From the NCBI RefSeq assembly GCF_034676545.1, contig NZ_JAUCBZ010000015.1, positions 1,767,001 through 1,831,000 on the forward strand: a DNA stretch of 64,000 nucleotides, written 5' to 3'. This document shows positions 1-9,517 of this stretch, piece after piece. The position numbers and the translations under genes are program-made. The notes under the pieces were generated by a model. The model saw only the letters and a program-made list of their open reading frames with translations, was not told where the DNA came from and ran no database searches. Within the stretch, counting starts at the first letter, position 1; the number at the start of each line of letters is the position of its first letter. Origin of the DNA: Pararhodobacter sp. GTDB lineage: Bacteria > Pseudomonadota > Alphaproteobacteria > Rhodobacterales > Rhodobacteraceae.

Positions 1-898
1 TCAACGAAAGGCGATCCGCCGAAATACCCGTCAGATCGCGCAGGGTCTTGAGGTCGCGATCCTGAATCCAGTCGATCGTCTTGCGGATGGATTTCGGCGT
101 CAGCGCGTATTCATGCAACACGGTCAGGGGGTAGCCGCGTCGCTCCATGTCGAGCCGGGCAAAGGCGCGCCACGAGCCGCCGACCAGATAGAGCACTGCG
201 TGCTCGCCGCCCACCTCGGCCTTCAGGTCCTTGAGCGTTGCCAGAATATGCTCGCGCAGACCCTTTTTGCCGCCCTTGATCTGTTGCAACCGAAACGGGC
301 CCAGCTTTGAACTGACCCGCCGACCGACCTTGTTGTCGCCCACCTCGGCCAATTCCATCGACGAGCCGCCAATGTCGCACATCAAGCCACGCGCACCCGG
401 CCAGCCCAGCAAGACACCTTGCGCCGACAGGCGCGCTTCCTCGGTGCCCTCGATGATCTGCATTTCAAGCCCGGTGTAGACCTCGACCTCGGTGCGAAAT
501 TCCTCGCCGTCGGTGGCCTCGCGCACCGCAGCCGTCGCCACCATCGTCAGGCTGGTCAGCTTCATGTCGTCGGCCAAAAGTGCGAATCGCTTGATGGCGG
601 CAAGCGCGCGCGCGCGCCCTTCGGGATGCAGTTTCCCGGTGTGCGCCAGATCGCGCCCCAGACCACACATGATCTTTTCGTTGAAATAATAGGCTGGTGA
701 CCGCGCGGCGCCGTCGAAAACCACCATCCGAACCGAGTTCGACCCGACGTCAACCACGCCCACGCGCTGCAACCCCCGGATGGCCTCGGCGTCAAAGACC
801 GGGCGCTTGAAATATCCCCGGATCGGCGTTTCGCTGCTTTGGGGCTCAGTCGGTAGGTCCACGTTCGGCCTCTCGGGTTTGCGCTGGTTCGGGCTCAT
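1..898 (-). CDS. ppx: Exopolyphosphatase / Ppx-GppA phosphatase, C-terminal part cut by window edge
   Basis: Hydrolyses terminal phosphates of polyphosphate (or pppGpp); cytoplasmic. About 299 residues are visible, from ATG at 896-898 with no stop before base 1, so the C-terminus lies outside. Residues 46-57 read VGVVDVGSNSVR, the first phosphate-binding motif of the actin-like ASKHA fold, and CDIGGSSMELAEV further on is the second. It lies downstream of polyphosphate kinase on the same strand, the usual pairing of polyphosphate synthesis and breakdown. The roughly 40-residue extension before the fold is low-complexity. Ppx and GppA cannot be separated from this fragment; the neighbour favours Ppx. 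Confidence 0.93.
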   Translation of the reverse strand, partial: MSPNQRKPERPNVDLPTEPQSSETPIRGYFKRPVFDAEAIRGLQRVGVVDVGSNSVRMVVFDGAARSPAYYFNEKIMCGLGRDLAHTGKLHPEGRARALAAIKRFALLADDMKLTSLTMVATAAVREATDGEEFRTEVEVYTGLEMQIIEGTEEARLSAQGVLLGWPGARGLMCDIGGSSMELAEVGDNKVGRRVSSKLGPFRLQQIKGGKKGLREHILATLKDLKAEVGGEHAVLYLVGGSWRAFARLDMERRGYPLTVLHEYALTPKSIRKTIDWIQDRDLKTLRDLTGISADRLSL

Positions 899-971
899 CT
901 AGGCGGCGTTGGTTTGCCGCGTCAACAGCCGACGTTGCCGCAACGCGCCCGTCATTGCCGTGGTGGTGGCC

Positions 972-3158
972 TCAATCCGTGGCATGGGCCAGCTTTGGCA
1001 CATCGCGCGCGCCCGCCGATCCGCGCCCGGACAGCGACGGGTTCTCCATGAAAAAGCGGTGACAACTGAACAGTTTGCCGTCGTCGGGTGACCCGGGTTC
1101 GGGCAGGTGGCGCACATACTGCCCGGTGCCATCCAAGACCCAGCTTTGCGCCGTGTCATAGAGATTGGCCGCCATGATTTGCTGCACGATCTGCGCCTTG
1201 ACGGTGGGGTTGTTGATCTCGACCAGCGTTTCCACGCGGCGCATAAGATTGCGCCCCATCCAGTCGGCCGAGGACATGAACACCCGCGACTCGTCTGACG
1301 GCAGCCCGTGACCCGAGCCGAAACACACGATTCTGGAGTGTTCCAGAAACCGTCCGACCACTGATTTCACGCGGATATTCTCGGACAGGCCCTTGATGCC
1401 GGGCCGCAGTCCGCAGATGCCCCGGATCACCATGCTGATCTGCACCCCGGCCTGCGACGCGGCATAGAGCGCGTCGATCACGTCGGGTTCGACCACCGAA
1501 TTCAGCTTGGCCCAGATCACCGCCGGGCGCCCGGCGCGGGCATGATCGGCCTCGGCGGCAATCAGATCCAGGAGTTTGCTTTTCAGCGTCAGGGGCGAAA
1601 TCGCGAGGTTTTCCAGCCCGTCGGGCTCGGCGTAGCCCGACAGATAGTTGAACACCCGCTGCGCATCGCGCCCTTCGGCGGGTTTGCAGGTGAAAAAGCT
1701 CAGATCGGTGTAAATCCGCGCGGTGATCGGATGGTAATTCCCGGTGCCGAAATGCGTGTAGGTCACCAGCTTGTCGCCTTCGCGGCGCACTACTGCCGAG
1801 ATTTTCGCATGGGTCTTGTAGTGGATGAACCCGTAGACCACATGCGCGCCCGCCCGCTCCAGGCGTCGCGACTGACGGATATTGGCGGCCTCGTCAAAGC
1901 GGGCCTTGAGTTCGACAAACGCGGTGACCGACTTGCCCGCCTCGGCCGCTTCGCACAGCGCATCGACAATCGGGCTGTCGCGGGATGTGCGATAGAGCGT
2001 TTGCTTGATCGCCAGGACATCTGGGTCGCGCGCCGCTTGTTCCAGAAATCTCACAACCATATCAAAGGTTTCGTAGGGGTGGTGCAGCAGCATGTCCTTT
2101 TGCCGGATGGCCGCGAACATGTCGCCGTCATGGTCTTGCACGCGTTCGGGAATCCGCGGCGTGAAGGGCGGCCATTGCAGGTCACGGCGGGCATCGACCA
2201 CCAGTTCCTTGAGGTCGGACATGCCCAGCAGACCCGCGACCTCGATCACCTCGTCCTCGGTGACTTCGAGGTTTTGCATGATCAGCGAGCGCAATTCGGG
2301 CTTGGCGTCGTTGGTCAGTTTCAGCCGGATCACCTCGCCGCGGCGGCGACGTTTCAGCGCGACCTCGAATTCGCGCACCAGGTCTTCGGCCTCCTCCTCG
2401 ACCTCCATATCCGAGTCGCGCAGGACCCGGAACGCGCAGGAGTTGCGCATGGAATAGCCGGGAAACAGCGCCTGCAACTGGTCGAGCAGCAGTTCTTCCA
2501 GCGGCAGCACCCGCAGCGCCCCGCCATCGGCGGGCAGTGCGATGAACCGATCAATCTGCTGCGGCACCGGCAGCAGCGCGTTGCGGCGCAAGCCATCGGC
2601 GCGCCGCTCAATTTGCAGCGCCAGCGAGAAACCCGCGTTTGGGATGAACGGGAACGGATGCGCCGGGTCGATTGCCAGCGGCGAGAGCATCGGAAACACG
2701 TTGAGCAGGAAGTATTCGTTCAGGAACAGCTTGTCCTCAACGGTCAGCGCGTGACGGTCGAGGATGAAGATCTGCTCTTGCTCCAGCGCGGTGCGCAGGG
2801 CGATGAACGTGGTTTGCTGCTCGGCCATCAATCGGCGCGCGTCTTCGTTGATCCGGGTCAGTTGCTCCAACGGGCTTTTGCCATCGAACGAGGGGGTCGT
2901 GTTCCCCGAACGATGCAATTCGCGCAATCCTGCCACGCGAACCGTGTAGAATTCGTCAAGATTGGTGGCCGAAATCGACAAGAACCGCACGCGCTCGAGC
3001 AACGGCACGCGCGGGTTCGACGCCTCATCCAGCACCCGCCAGTTGAACGCGATCCACGACAATTCCCGGTTGAAAAACCGGTCGGCCGAGGTCGGATCGA
3101 ATCCCTCGGGGGGATCAATCGGGGTGGGCATCGGATCATGTAGAAAATCAGCTGTCAT
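972..3158 (-). CDS. ppk: Polyphosphate kinase 1
   Basis: Makes polyphosphate reversibly from ATP through a phospho-histidine intermediate. 728 residues, near the usual PPK1 length. The N-terminal domain contains FFNRELSWIAFNWRVLDEA; the catalytic stretch THFGTGNYHPITARIYTDLS places the predicted phospho-accepting histidine at about residue 476 (H435 in E. coli PPK). It lies between hda and ppx on the same strand, an arrangement common in Rhodobacteraceae. No frameshift or missing motif seen. A 533-residue open frame on the opposite strand is a GC-skew shadow of this gene. Confidence 0.97.
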   Translation of the reverse strand: MTADFLHDPMPTPIDPPEGFDPTSADRFFNRELSWIAFNWRVLDEASNPRVPLLERVRFLSISATNLDEFYTVRVAGLRELHRSGNTTPSFDGKSPLEQLTRINEDARRLMAEQQTTFIALRTALEQEQIFILDRHALTVEDKLFLNEYFLLNVFPMLSPLAIDPAHPFPFIPNAGFSLALQIERRADGLRRNALLPVPQQIDRFIALPADGGALRVLPLEELLLDQLQALFPGYSMRNSCAFRVLRDSDMEVEEEAEDLVREFEVALKRRRRGEVIRLKLTNDAKPELRSLIMQNLEVTEDEVIEVAGLLGMSDLKELVVDARRDLQWPPFTPRIPERVQDHDGDMFAAIRQKDMLLHHPYETFDMVVRFLEQAARDPDVLAIKQTLYRTSRDSPIVDALCEAAEAGKSVTAFVELKARFDEAANIRQSRRLERAGAHVVYGFIHYKTHAKISAVVRREGDKLVTYTHFGTGNYHPITARIYTDLSFFTCKPAEGRDAQRVFNYLSGYAEPDGLENLAISPLTLKSKLLDLIAAEADHARAGRPAVIWAKLNSVVEPDVIDALYAASQAGVQISMVIRGICGLRPGIKGLSENIRVKSVVGRFLEHSRIVCFGSGHGLPSDESRVFMSSADWMGRNLMRRVETLVEINNPTVKAQIVQQIMAANLYDTAQSWVLDGTGQYVRHLPEPGSPDDGKLFSCHRFFMENPSLSGRGSAGARDVPKLAHATD

Positions 3159-3183
3159 GGCAGGACTTTAGCACAAAGTTCAG

Positions 3184-3906
3184 TCAGTTCCATGATGCGT
3201 TATCTGGGTCGGTGTTGTCGAGATCCTCTGCCAGGACTTCCTGCGCCAAGGCACGGGTGACGGGGCGGCCGCGTTTCAGCGCCGTCTCATCCAGCCGCGC
3301 CACCATCGCGCCGGCCGCCGCCAAAGAGCGCTCCATCCGGGTCAGCAGATAGTCGATCAAAGCCGGTTGGACACGCAGTTGCCGGTCGTTGAACAGCTTG
3401 ACCAGAACCGCGCCCAACAGGGCCTCGTCCGGCTCCTGCAGCGCGACATGCGCCGCCGCCGTCAGGCGCGAGACCAGATCCGGCAGCGTCAGCCCCCAAT
3501 CGCGCACCGGGCGGCGTGCGGTCAGCAGCAATTGCCCCCGTCCGCGCAGATGGTTGATCAGGTGAAACAGCGCCTCTTCGCCCTCGGACCCGGCGACCTG
3601 ATCGGCATCGTCAATCGCCAACACCAGCGTTTCGGGCGGCGACAGGCGTTCGGGCAAATCGGCGGGCAGGGTGGCGGCGCGCTGCCAAACGGCGTCATGG
3701 CCCTGCGCCCAGACCTGCGCCAGATGCGTCTTGCCAGAGCCTTCCGGCCCGACCAGCACCATGATTCCGGCCGGCAGACCCGTGGGCGATTGTACCGCCG
3801 CCAGGGCCAGGGCATTCGACGGTGCCTCCAGGAAATCGTCGCGGCCCATCGCCGGCGTGCTCGGCAAATCGAGGGGGATCTGTTCAGCTTTCGTCCGGTC
3901 GGCCAT
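3184..3906 (-). CDS. hda: Hda-type DnaA regulatory inactivator (DnaA-related ATPase)
   Basis: AAA+ protein related to DnaA domain III; in the family it binds the sliding clamp and stimulates ATP hydrolysis on DnaA, preventing re-initiation. The chosen start gives MADRTKAEQIPLDL, where QIPLDL is a clamp-binding motif of the type Hda carries at its N-terminus; an upstream ATG would add only 11 residues. Walker A is VGPEGSGKTHLA and Walker B LVLAIDDAD. The gene overlaps the 3' end of the permease gene by about 23 bases, so the two are probably co-transcribed. About 240 residues, the expected size. Confidence 0.9.
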   Translation of the reverse strand: MADRTKAEQIPLDLPSTPAMGRDDFLEAPSNALALAAVQSPTGLPAGIMVLVGPEGSGKTHLAQVWAQGHDAVWQRAATLPADLPERLSPPETLVLAIDDADQVAGSEGEEALFHLINHLRGRGQLLLTARRPVRDWGLTLPDLVSRLTAAAHVALQEPDEALLGAVLVKLFNDRQLRVQPALIDYLLTRMERSLAAAGAMVARLDETALKRGRPVTRALAQEVLAEDLDNTDPDNASWN

Positions 3907-4978
3907 GGCTTGATTCCGCGTCGGCCGCTGTCGGGCCATGATAAAGCGCGCTGTCCAGATAGACGCGGATTGCGCGGCGGATGATTACGCCAAACGCCGC
4001 CGAGATCGGCACCGCGACCAGCATTCCGACGAACCCGAACAGCGCGCCGAACACTGACAATGCCAGCAGCAACCACACCGGGTGCAGCCCCACCGAGCGG
4101 CCCACCAATCGCGGGGTCAGCACGTTGCCTTCCAGCATTTGGCCGGTCACGAACACCGCCGCCACCAGCCCGATCGAGACCCAGTCGCCCCAGAATTGGA
4201 ACAACGCCAGCCCGATCGCCAGAGCGCCGCCCAGCAGTGCGCCGACATAGGGGATGAACGTGACCAACCCGGCAAACGCGCCAACCACCAGCCCGAATTG
4301 CAGGCCGACCAGCATCAGCGTGATCGCGTAAAACAGGCCCATCGTCAGGCAGACGCCGCCCATGCCGCGGATGAACGAGGCCACGGTGCGGTCTATGTCA
4401 TGGGCGACTTCGCGGATGACCGGGGCGTGTTCGCGCGGCAAAAGCTGGTTGATTCGGGCGATCATCGGGTCCCAGTCCAGCAGCATGTAGAACGCCACGA
4501 CCGGCACGATGACGATGATCATCACGATGTTGATCACCGATGCGGCGGATCCCAATACCGCATTCACCAGCTCGCCGCCGCGAGAGCTGATCGCCTGTCC
4601 AAGCTGGTTCAACGACTGCCGGACCGTTGATTCGGCATCCATCAGCGAGGGGAACCGCTCTGTCAGGACGTGCACGGTGCGTTCGGTGAATTCGGGCGCT
4701 GTGGCGATCAGCATCTGTGTTTGCTGGATCAACAGCGGCACGACCAGCAGCATCGCCAACGCAAACAGCAACAACGCTGCCACGCTGATGGTGACGGTCG
4801 CCCAGACCCGGCTCATGCCCCATTGCTCCAGCCGATCGGCGACCGGGTCGAGGAAATAGGCCGTCGCCATGCCCAGAACAAAGGGCAGGATCACATTGCC
4901 CAGTTGCCACAGCGTCAAGATCAGGAGCAGCGCAACCGCGCCCCAGATCTGTAGCTGGCGGCCAACCGGAACCTTCAT
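3884..4978 (-). CDS. AI-2E family transporter (PerM-like permease)
   Basis: 364 residues with the family layout: two N-terminal hydrophobic segments, a polar periplasmic or cytosolic region, and a cluster of helices around YVGALLGGALAIGLALFQF and LLALSVFGALFGFVGMLVAVP near the C-terminus. Inner-membrane protein; the substrate of most family members is unknown and the AI-2 name should not be taken as proof of substrate. It starts 3 bases after the ferredoxin stop and overlaps hda, so fdx-permease-hda looks like one leftward transcript. Confidence 0.88.
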   Translation of the reverse strand: MKVPVGRQLQIWGAVALLLILTLWQLGNVILPFVLGMATAYFLDPVADRLEQWGMSRVWATVTISVAALLLFALAMLLVVPLLIQQTQMLIATAPEFTERTVHVLTERFPSLMDAESTVRQSLNQLGQAISSRGGELVNAVLGSAASVINIVMIIVIVPVVAFYMLLDWDPMIARINQLLPREHAPVIREVAHDIDRTVASFIRGMGGVCLTMGLFYAITLMLVGLQFGLVVGAFAGLVTFIPYVGALLGGALAIGLALFQFWGDWVSIGLVAAVFVTGQMLEGNVLTPRLVGRSVGLHPVWLLLALSVFGALFGFVGMLVAVPISAAFGVIIRRAIRVYLDSALYHGPTAADAESSHGRPDES

Positions 4979-4981
4979 GGT

Positions 4982-5305
4982 TCAGATTTGCCGTTCAGGC
5001 ATACGCACGACCAGACCGTCGAGTTCCGGCGTGACTTTGAGTTGGCAGGTCAGGCGCGATTTGGTGGCGTCTGGCTCATAGGCGAAATCCAGCATATCCT
5101 CTTCCATCGGGTCTTTGGCCGGCAGCTTTTCGACCCAGCTTTCGTCGACATAGACGTGGCAGGTCGAGCACGCGCAGGCGCCGCCGCAGTCGGCTTCGAT
5201 GCCCTTGATGCCGTTGTCGCGCGCGCCTTCCATGACGGTCAGGCCGGGTGCCACGTCAACCACGTGCTCGGTGCCGTTGAATTCGATGTAGGTGATCTTG
5301 ACCAT
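4982..5305 (-). CDS. Adrenodoxin-type 2Fe-2S ferredoxin
   Basis: 107-residue electron carrier. Cluster ligands are visible as C40, C46, C49 and C87 (C-x5-C-x2-C plus a distal C), the vertebrate-type or ISC/FdxVI pattern. The N-terminus MVKITYIEFNGTEHVVDV is the usual first strand pair. First gene of the leftward unit fdx-permease-hda-ppk-ppx. The partner reductase is not in the window; roles in Fe-S assembly or P450 reduction are both possible. Confidence 0.93.
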   Translation of the reverse strand: MVKITYIEFNGTEHVVDVAPGLTVMEGARDNGIKGIEADCGGACACSTCHVYVDESWVEKLPAKDPMEEDMLDFAYEPDATKSRLTCQLKVTPELDGLVVRMPERQI

Positions 5306-5528
5306 GTTCGCCTCGTGCTAAGCCGGATTTTCGACTTTGCTCATAAGCGATGGGCAAGACTTTGACCAGTGCTTCGCATTGGGCTTGGTTCATTGTCTGA
5401 AGTTTTGCCGCGAAATGGATCGGCCTTTGCCGCGTGCGGGTCGCGGTGTTGCCCGCAAATGGCCCTGATTGGGGGCGACAACGGGTCAAGACGCACAACC
5501 ATCCGCCGATTCGGCAGTCGAGGCCCCT

Positions 5529-5999
5529 ATGATCCGTCGTTTTTCCCTGTTGCTCGTTGTTGCCCTGCTTGCCGGGTGCCAGACCGCGACGCCAGAGCCC
5601 GAAGTGCGCCGCGCCGAGGCCGCGCCCACGCCATTCCGCGCCGCCCCGTCGGATGCCTGCTGGGCGACGGACCGTGTTCCGGCGGTGACCGAAACGCAAT
5701 TTGTCGCCGTCGATGCCAATGGCGCGCGCGAACCCCGCGAGATGATCATTCACCCTGCCGAGGACCGTTTGTTTGCCGTGCCATGCCCGTCGCAGATGAC
5801 ACCGGATTTCCACGCCACGTTGCAGCGTGCCTTGATGGCGCGGGGCCTCTATTCCGGCGCGGTGACCGACATCTATGACGCCGAAACCGCCGAGGCCGTG
5901 CGTCTGTTTCAAGCGCCGCTGGGCTTGAACAGTGCGATCTTGTCCCTGGACGCGGCACAGCAGTTGGGGTTGGTCGCGGTTCAGCGTGACCTCCTGTGA
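5529..5999 (+). CDS. Lipoprotein with C-terminal peptidoglycan-binding domain
   Basis: 156 residues from the ATG at 5529, chosen because it gives a clean lipoprotein signal: MIRRFSLLLVVALLAGC, with lipidated C17. The C-terminal region DFHATLQRALMARGLYSGAV and what follows resembles a PG_binding_1 three-helix repeat. Predicted periplasmic, anchored to a membrane and touching the cell wall. No enzyme domain. It stands alone between a leftward and a convergent gene. Confidence 0.75.
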   Translation: MIRRFSLLLVVALLAGCQTATPEPEVRRAEAAPTPFRAAPSDACWATDRVPAVTETQFVAVDANGAREPREMIIHPAEDRLFAVPCPSQMTPDFHATLQRALMARGLYSGAVTDIYDAETAEAVRLFQAPLGLNSAILSLDAAQQLGLVAVQRDLL

Positions 6000-6137
6000 C
6001 AGGGGTGTTGAGGCGGGCGCGGGCAAAGCCTCGTTTCGGGAAGTGTGGCGCAGAGGGATTACCAAAGGGTAAAAGCTGCACGCCAATTCCTTGAATTTAC
6101 GCGATTGTCATTCTGTCCCCCCGTGGGACGCCAGCGC

Positions 6138-8249
6138 TCAGCGACGCCAGATCCACGCATATCCGGCCAAAATCCCTTGCGCCTTGGCAAGCAACCGCAA
6201 CCCGATCGAACGCATCAGAACCCGCCCCGAACCCAGCCGTTCGACAATCAATTCCGGCGGGCAGGGCGATTTTGTCAGCGGATCGAGATATCGCGGATAG
6301 GCAATCAGAACCGCATGAACCAGCCGGTCCAGATCCGGGCGCGGCACCGCGTTTCGCCGCCGCTCCGGGATGGTTCCGCGATCCTCGGTCAGCCCCCATC
6401 CGGCATAAAACGGCGCGCCCAGACAGGTCACCGGAATCCCGCGCATCAAGGCCTCGAAGCCGATCCCCGAAGTCATGGTCCAGACCTGATCCACCAGCGC
6501 CAAAGCCCGCGCCGCGTCTGTGTTCGTCAGGATCAGATCGGCAAGTTTCCCCGCATCCTCGACCCGGCCCGGCCGCAAGCCGGCCTCGACATCGGGGTGC
6601 GGTTTATAGACGATCACCGCCTCGGGCCGCGCGCGGCGAACCGCCTCTAGAAGGGCGCGATTGGTGGTGATCTTGTCGGTTCCCAGCCGGATCGAGGCGT
6701 CATCCTCGACTTGACCGGGGACCAGGATCACGGGTGCGCCGGGGCGGCTGGCCCGAACCCCCGCAAGCGCCGCCTCGGCCGCCGCGTCGCCGGAAGCGAG
6801 ATTATATTTCGTGACACCCGCCGACAGGATTGCCGCGCGCAATCGTTCAGCCCGGTCTGCGCCACCGGGGGGGAGCTTTCCGGCGATCAACCGTTCAAGC
6901 TGACTTTCCGTGCCGGGGTCGTAATAGATCCCCCGATCATCGAGCACCAGCGACAGCGGCGGCACCAGATCAGCCCCCAGACCGCGCGAGCGCAGAAACC
7001 CGTCCTCGACCCGCAGTCCCCTGAACTCCTCGTCCACGCCCGAGGCCCAGCCGATAACCCGCCGGTGTTTCTGCCGCGCCGTGACCAGAGCCTGCGCGGT
7101 GTCGCGGGCAAAAATCACTGGTTTATGCTGGCCAAAGAATGCCTGGATCGCGGGTCGTTTCCACAGCCGCATCCCGACGGCGACATGCCCCGTGCGGTCC
7201 TCGCGATAGGCGCGCAGCCGGGCTTCGAACTGATCCAGAATCTCCTCCAGCGCGCATAATCGGTCGCACAGCGGATCGTACCACAAGGGATACAGCATCA
7301 TCGCGCCCACGAATAATTGCGTGCGGGTCAGGTTGCGACGGCGGCGGGGCAGGGGGTATTCGTCTTGGGACAGGCCCCAACCGGCGTAAAACGGCTGTCC
7401 AAAAACGCGCGGTTTATGCCCGGCGAGGATGGCCTCGAACCCCAGTTGCGACGAGACGGTATAGACCGCCACGGCCCCCTCCATCAGGGTCCAGGGCGAA
7501 TGTGGACCATCGACAAAGGCAACCCTTCCGCCAGTCTCGATATTGGCAACGGTGCGGGAATAATGGCCGGTCCGATGGCCGGATGTGGTCTCGGGGTGTG
7601 AGCGGATGAGAATGCGTGCGCCGGGGTGTTCCTCTTGTGCGAAAACCAGCATTTCGCGAAACAGCCGGTCGGCGGGCAGGGATCCGTCGGTTTTGCCGTG
7701 CAGGAGCGAGGCATCGCCCTTGACCTGATCGATGACCAGAACGTAGCCCGGATCGGGGGGCGGAAAATCGGGGTCATGCGCGTTGTATTTGGACAGGTGC
7801 AGGTGGCGCATCCGGTCGATATTGACCCGCGCCCGGGCCATCAGGGATCCATCATCGAGCGGATGTGTGGCCAGCAGGTTCTCAAGGTCCGACGGCGCGC
7901 TGGGGTCATAATGTATGCCCGCGCGATCCAGCAAGAGGCCGATGGGCGGCTCGTGGGCTTCCCGGCCCGGTCGCAACGAGCGCAGAAAGGCATCCTCGAC
8001 ACGCCAAAGCGCGGCACCGGTGCGCCGGGCCAAGGCCTCGGCCCGATAGGCGCGAGGGCTGTGACCCCAGGCGACGACGGCATCCTCGGCACCGGGCCAG
8101 CCCAGATGTGGTTTATGCCCGGCCAGCTCCAGAATGCGCCGAATGCGCCGGGCCTGTGCCGTTGGGCCCAAAAAACCGCCACTGGTGGCATAAATCCGGG
8201 GGTGGGGCGGCGGCTTGGGCATCAGGCGTGCCAAAAACAGGCCGCGCAC
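6138..8249 (-). CDS. kpsC: KpsC-type capsule beta-Kdo glycosyltransferase
   Basis: 703 residues with two tandem homologous halves, as in KpsC of group 2 capsules, which extends the poly-Kdo linker on phosphatidylglycerol before capsule export. Repeated features include FGQPFYAGWGLSQDE in the first half and LGAPFYAGWGLTEDR in the second, and IRSHPETTSGHR versus YKPHPDVEAGLR. Start at 8249 (MRGLFLARLMPKPPP); an ATG nine codons in is an alternative. Last gene of the leftward kpsS-kpsD-kpsC cluster. The ABC transporter genes kpsM/kpsT and kpsE are not in the window. Confidence 0.92.
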   Translation of the reverse strand: MRGLFLARLMPKPPPHPRIYATSGGFLGPTAQARRIRRILELAGHKPHLGWPGAEDAVVAWGHSPRAYRAEALARRTGAALWRVEDAFLRSLRPGREAHEPPIGLLLDRAGIHYDPSAPSDLENLLATHPLDDGSLMARARVNIDRMRHLHLSKYNAHDPDFPPPDPGYVLVIDQVKGDASLLHGKTDGSLPADRLFREMLVFAQEEHPGARILIRSHPETTSGHRTGHYSRTVANIETGGRVAFVDGPHSPWTLMEGAVAVYTVSSQLGFEAILAGHKPRVFGQPFYAGWGLSQDEYPLPRRRRNLTRTQLFVGAMMLYPLWYDPLCDRLCALEEILDQFEARLRAYREDRTGHVAVGMRLWKRPAIQAFFGQHKPVIFARDTAQALVTARQKHRRVIGWASGVDEEFRGLRVEDGFLRSRGLGADLVPPLSLVLDDRGIYYDPGTESQLERLIAGKLPPGGADRAERLRAAILSAGVTKYNLASGDAAAEAALAGVRASRPGAPVILVPGQVEDDASIRLGTDKITTNRALLEAVRRARPEAVIVYKPHPDVEAGLRPGRVEDAGKLADLILTNTDAARALALVDQVWTMTSGIGFEALMRGIPVTCLGAPFYAGWGLTEDRGTIPERRRNAVPRPDLDRLVHAVLIAYPRYLDPLTKSPCPPELIVERLGSGRVLMRSIGLRLLAKAQGILAGYAWIWRR

Positions 8250-8275
8250 CTTGAGTGAGGCGCGCGGCGCATGGT

Positions 8276-9427
8276 TTACGGAGTCGCCGCAGTGGCATCG
8301 TTGACCGCCGAAATCGCGGCACCCGTGGCGCCCAGCGTGCCGGTCAAGGTTGCGATCGTGCGGTTCCAGGTGACGGACGAGGCTTCGGTGACGTAGATCG
8401 TATCGCCGTCGCGGATCTGGAAATCACGGGCCATGAACATGCCATTCGGCGCGGTCAGGTCCAATACATAGACAAAACGCTGGTCGCCGACCACGTCCTG
8501 ACGGCCCAGCACGTTGCGGGCAATCTCGACGGGTTCATTGCGAAAGACGAAAACGCCGGTCGGGTCTGCGCGCGTCGCGTCAAGGCCGCCGACCTGGGCC
8601 AAAGCCTCGATCGCGGTCAAGACTTCTGAATCGAAGGTGATCAGGGCCTGCGTGCCGGTTGCGCCAAGCACCGTGAAGCGGCGTTGGTCTTGCTCGACAT
8701 AGATCCGGTCGCCGCCGCGCATGGCGATATCCAGTTCCGGGTGGTCAAAGAGGTCATCCAGCCAGACCCGGTCGCTGATCGAACCGCGCGTCACGGTGAC
8801 CATTGCGGTTTGCGTCGGAATGCGCACGCCGCCGGCTTCGGCCAGCATGGCGGTCAGACGCCGGGTCGGGCGGTCGATCGGATAGTTGCCCTGGCTTGTG
8901 ACGGCCCCCACGACCGAAACCGTTGCGCCATCGCCACCGGTGCGGCTGACGTAGACCTGCGGATCGGGGGTCTGTTCATCCAATTGGCGCGCAATGGTGC
9001 CGCGCAGGCCTTCGGGCGTCTGGCCCGCGGCCCGGACACGACCGGCGAAGGGCACATAAATGAAGCCGGCGCTGTCGACTTGCAATTCTTCAAGCCGCGC
9101 ACCGCGGCTGTCGGCACTGGCCAACAACCCTTCGGGGACGTTTTCGAAGACGGTCACCGCGACGGTGTCGCCAACGCGAATCGTATCGCCGCCCAAAAGC
9201 TGCGCGTTGCGAAGGGACGCTGAAAATCCAAGGCCAAGCGGAACATTGGCGGCGCGATTCACACGGTCACCGACCGCGACGACAAACGCATCGCCTTCGC
9301 GCAGAACGGAGCCTGCGAAGATTTCATTCATGGATGGCCCGGGACGCGGTATGGTGCAGGCACTGATGCCTGCAACAATCACGCCGAGCGCCAGTACACT
9401 GGCGCGGCGGAAGGGGAATACGAACAC
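8276..9427 (-). CDS. Polysaccharide export lipoprotein (KpsD/Wza-like)
   Basis: 383 residues. The N-terminus ends in AGISAC with lipid-accepting C24, so it is an outer-membrane lipoprotein. It contains a Poly_export-like region and SLBB-type repeats (VSVVGAVTSQGNYPI, FTVLGATGTQALITFDS) and ends with QIRDGDTIYVTEA. In the family it forms the periplasmic and outer-membrane channel for capsule export. It lies 26 bases upstream of kpsC and downstream of kpsS on the same strand, so it serves the same pathway. Whether it is closer to KpsD or Wza cannot be settled by eye. Confidence 0.9.
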   Translation of the reverse strand: MFVFPFRRASVLALGVIVAGISACTIPRPGPSMNEIFAGSVLREGDAFVVAVGDRVNRAANVPLGLGFSASLRNAQLLGGDTIRVGDTVAVTVFENVPEGLLASADSRGARLEELQVDSAGFIYVPFAGRVRAAGQTPEGLRGTIARQLDEQTPDPQVYVSRTGGDGATVSVVGAVTSQGNYPIDRPTRRLTAMLAEAGGVRIPTQTAMVTVTRGSISDRVWLDDLFDHPELDIAMRGGDRIYVEQDQRRFTVLGATGTQALITFDSEVLTAIEALAQVGGLDATRADPTGVFVFRNEPVEIARNVLGRQDVVGDQRFVYVLDLTAPNGMFMARDFQIRDGDTIYVTEASSVTWNRTIATLTGTLGATGAAISAVNDATAATP

Positions 9428-9517
9428 TGCTCGGGCTCCTGTATGGATTGCCTCTGATTTTTTTCTAGAACTATAGACAGAACCGAGATTATTTCCAAGT
9501 CCGGATGTCGCATCGCG

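Noticed and set aside
1542..3143. 533-residue open frame antisense to polyphosphate kinase
   Set aside because: The composition is that of a reversed GC-rich gene, with no domain; the opposite strand encodes a full PPK1 with catalytic motifs.
5256..6086. 276-residue open frame antisense to the lipoprotein gene
   Set aside because: Crosses two gene boundaries and has no domain; the + strand lipoprotein has a clear lipobox.
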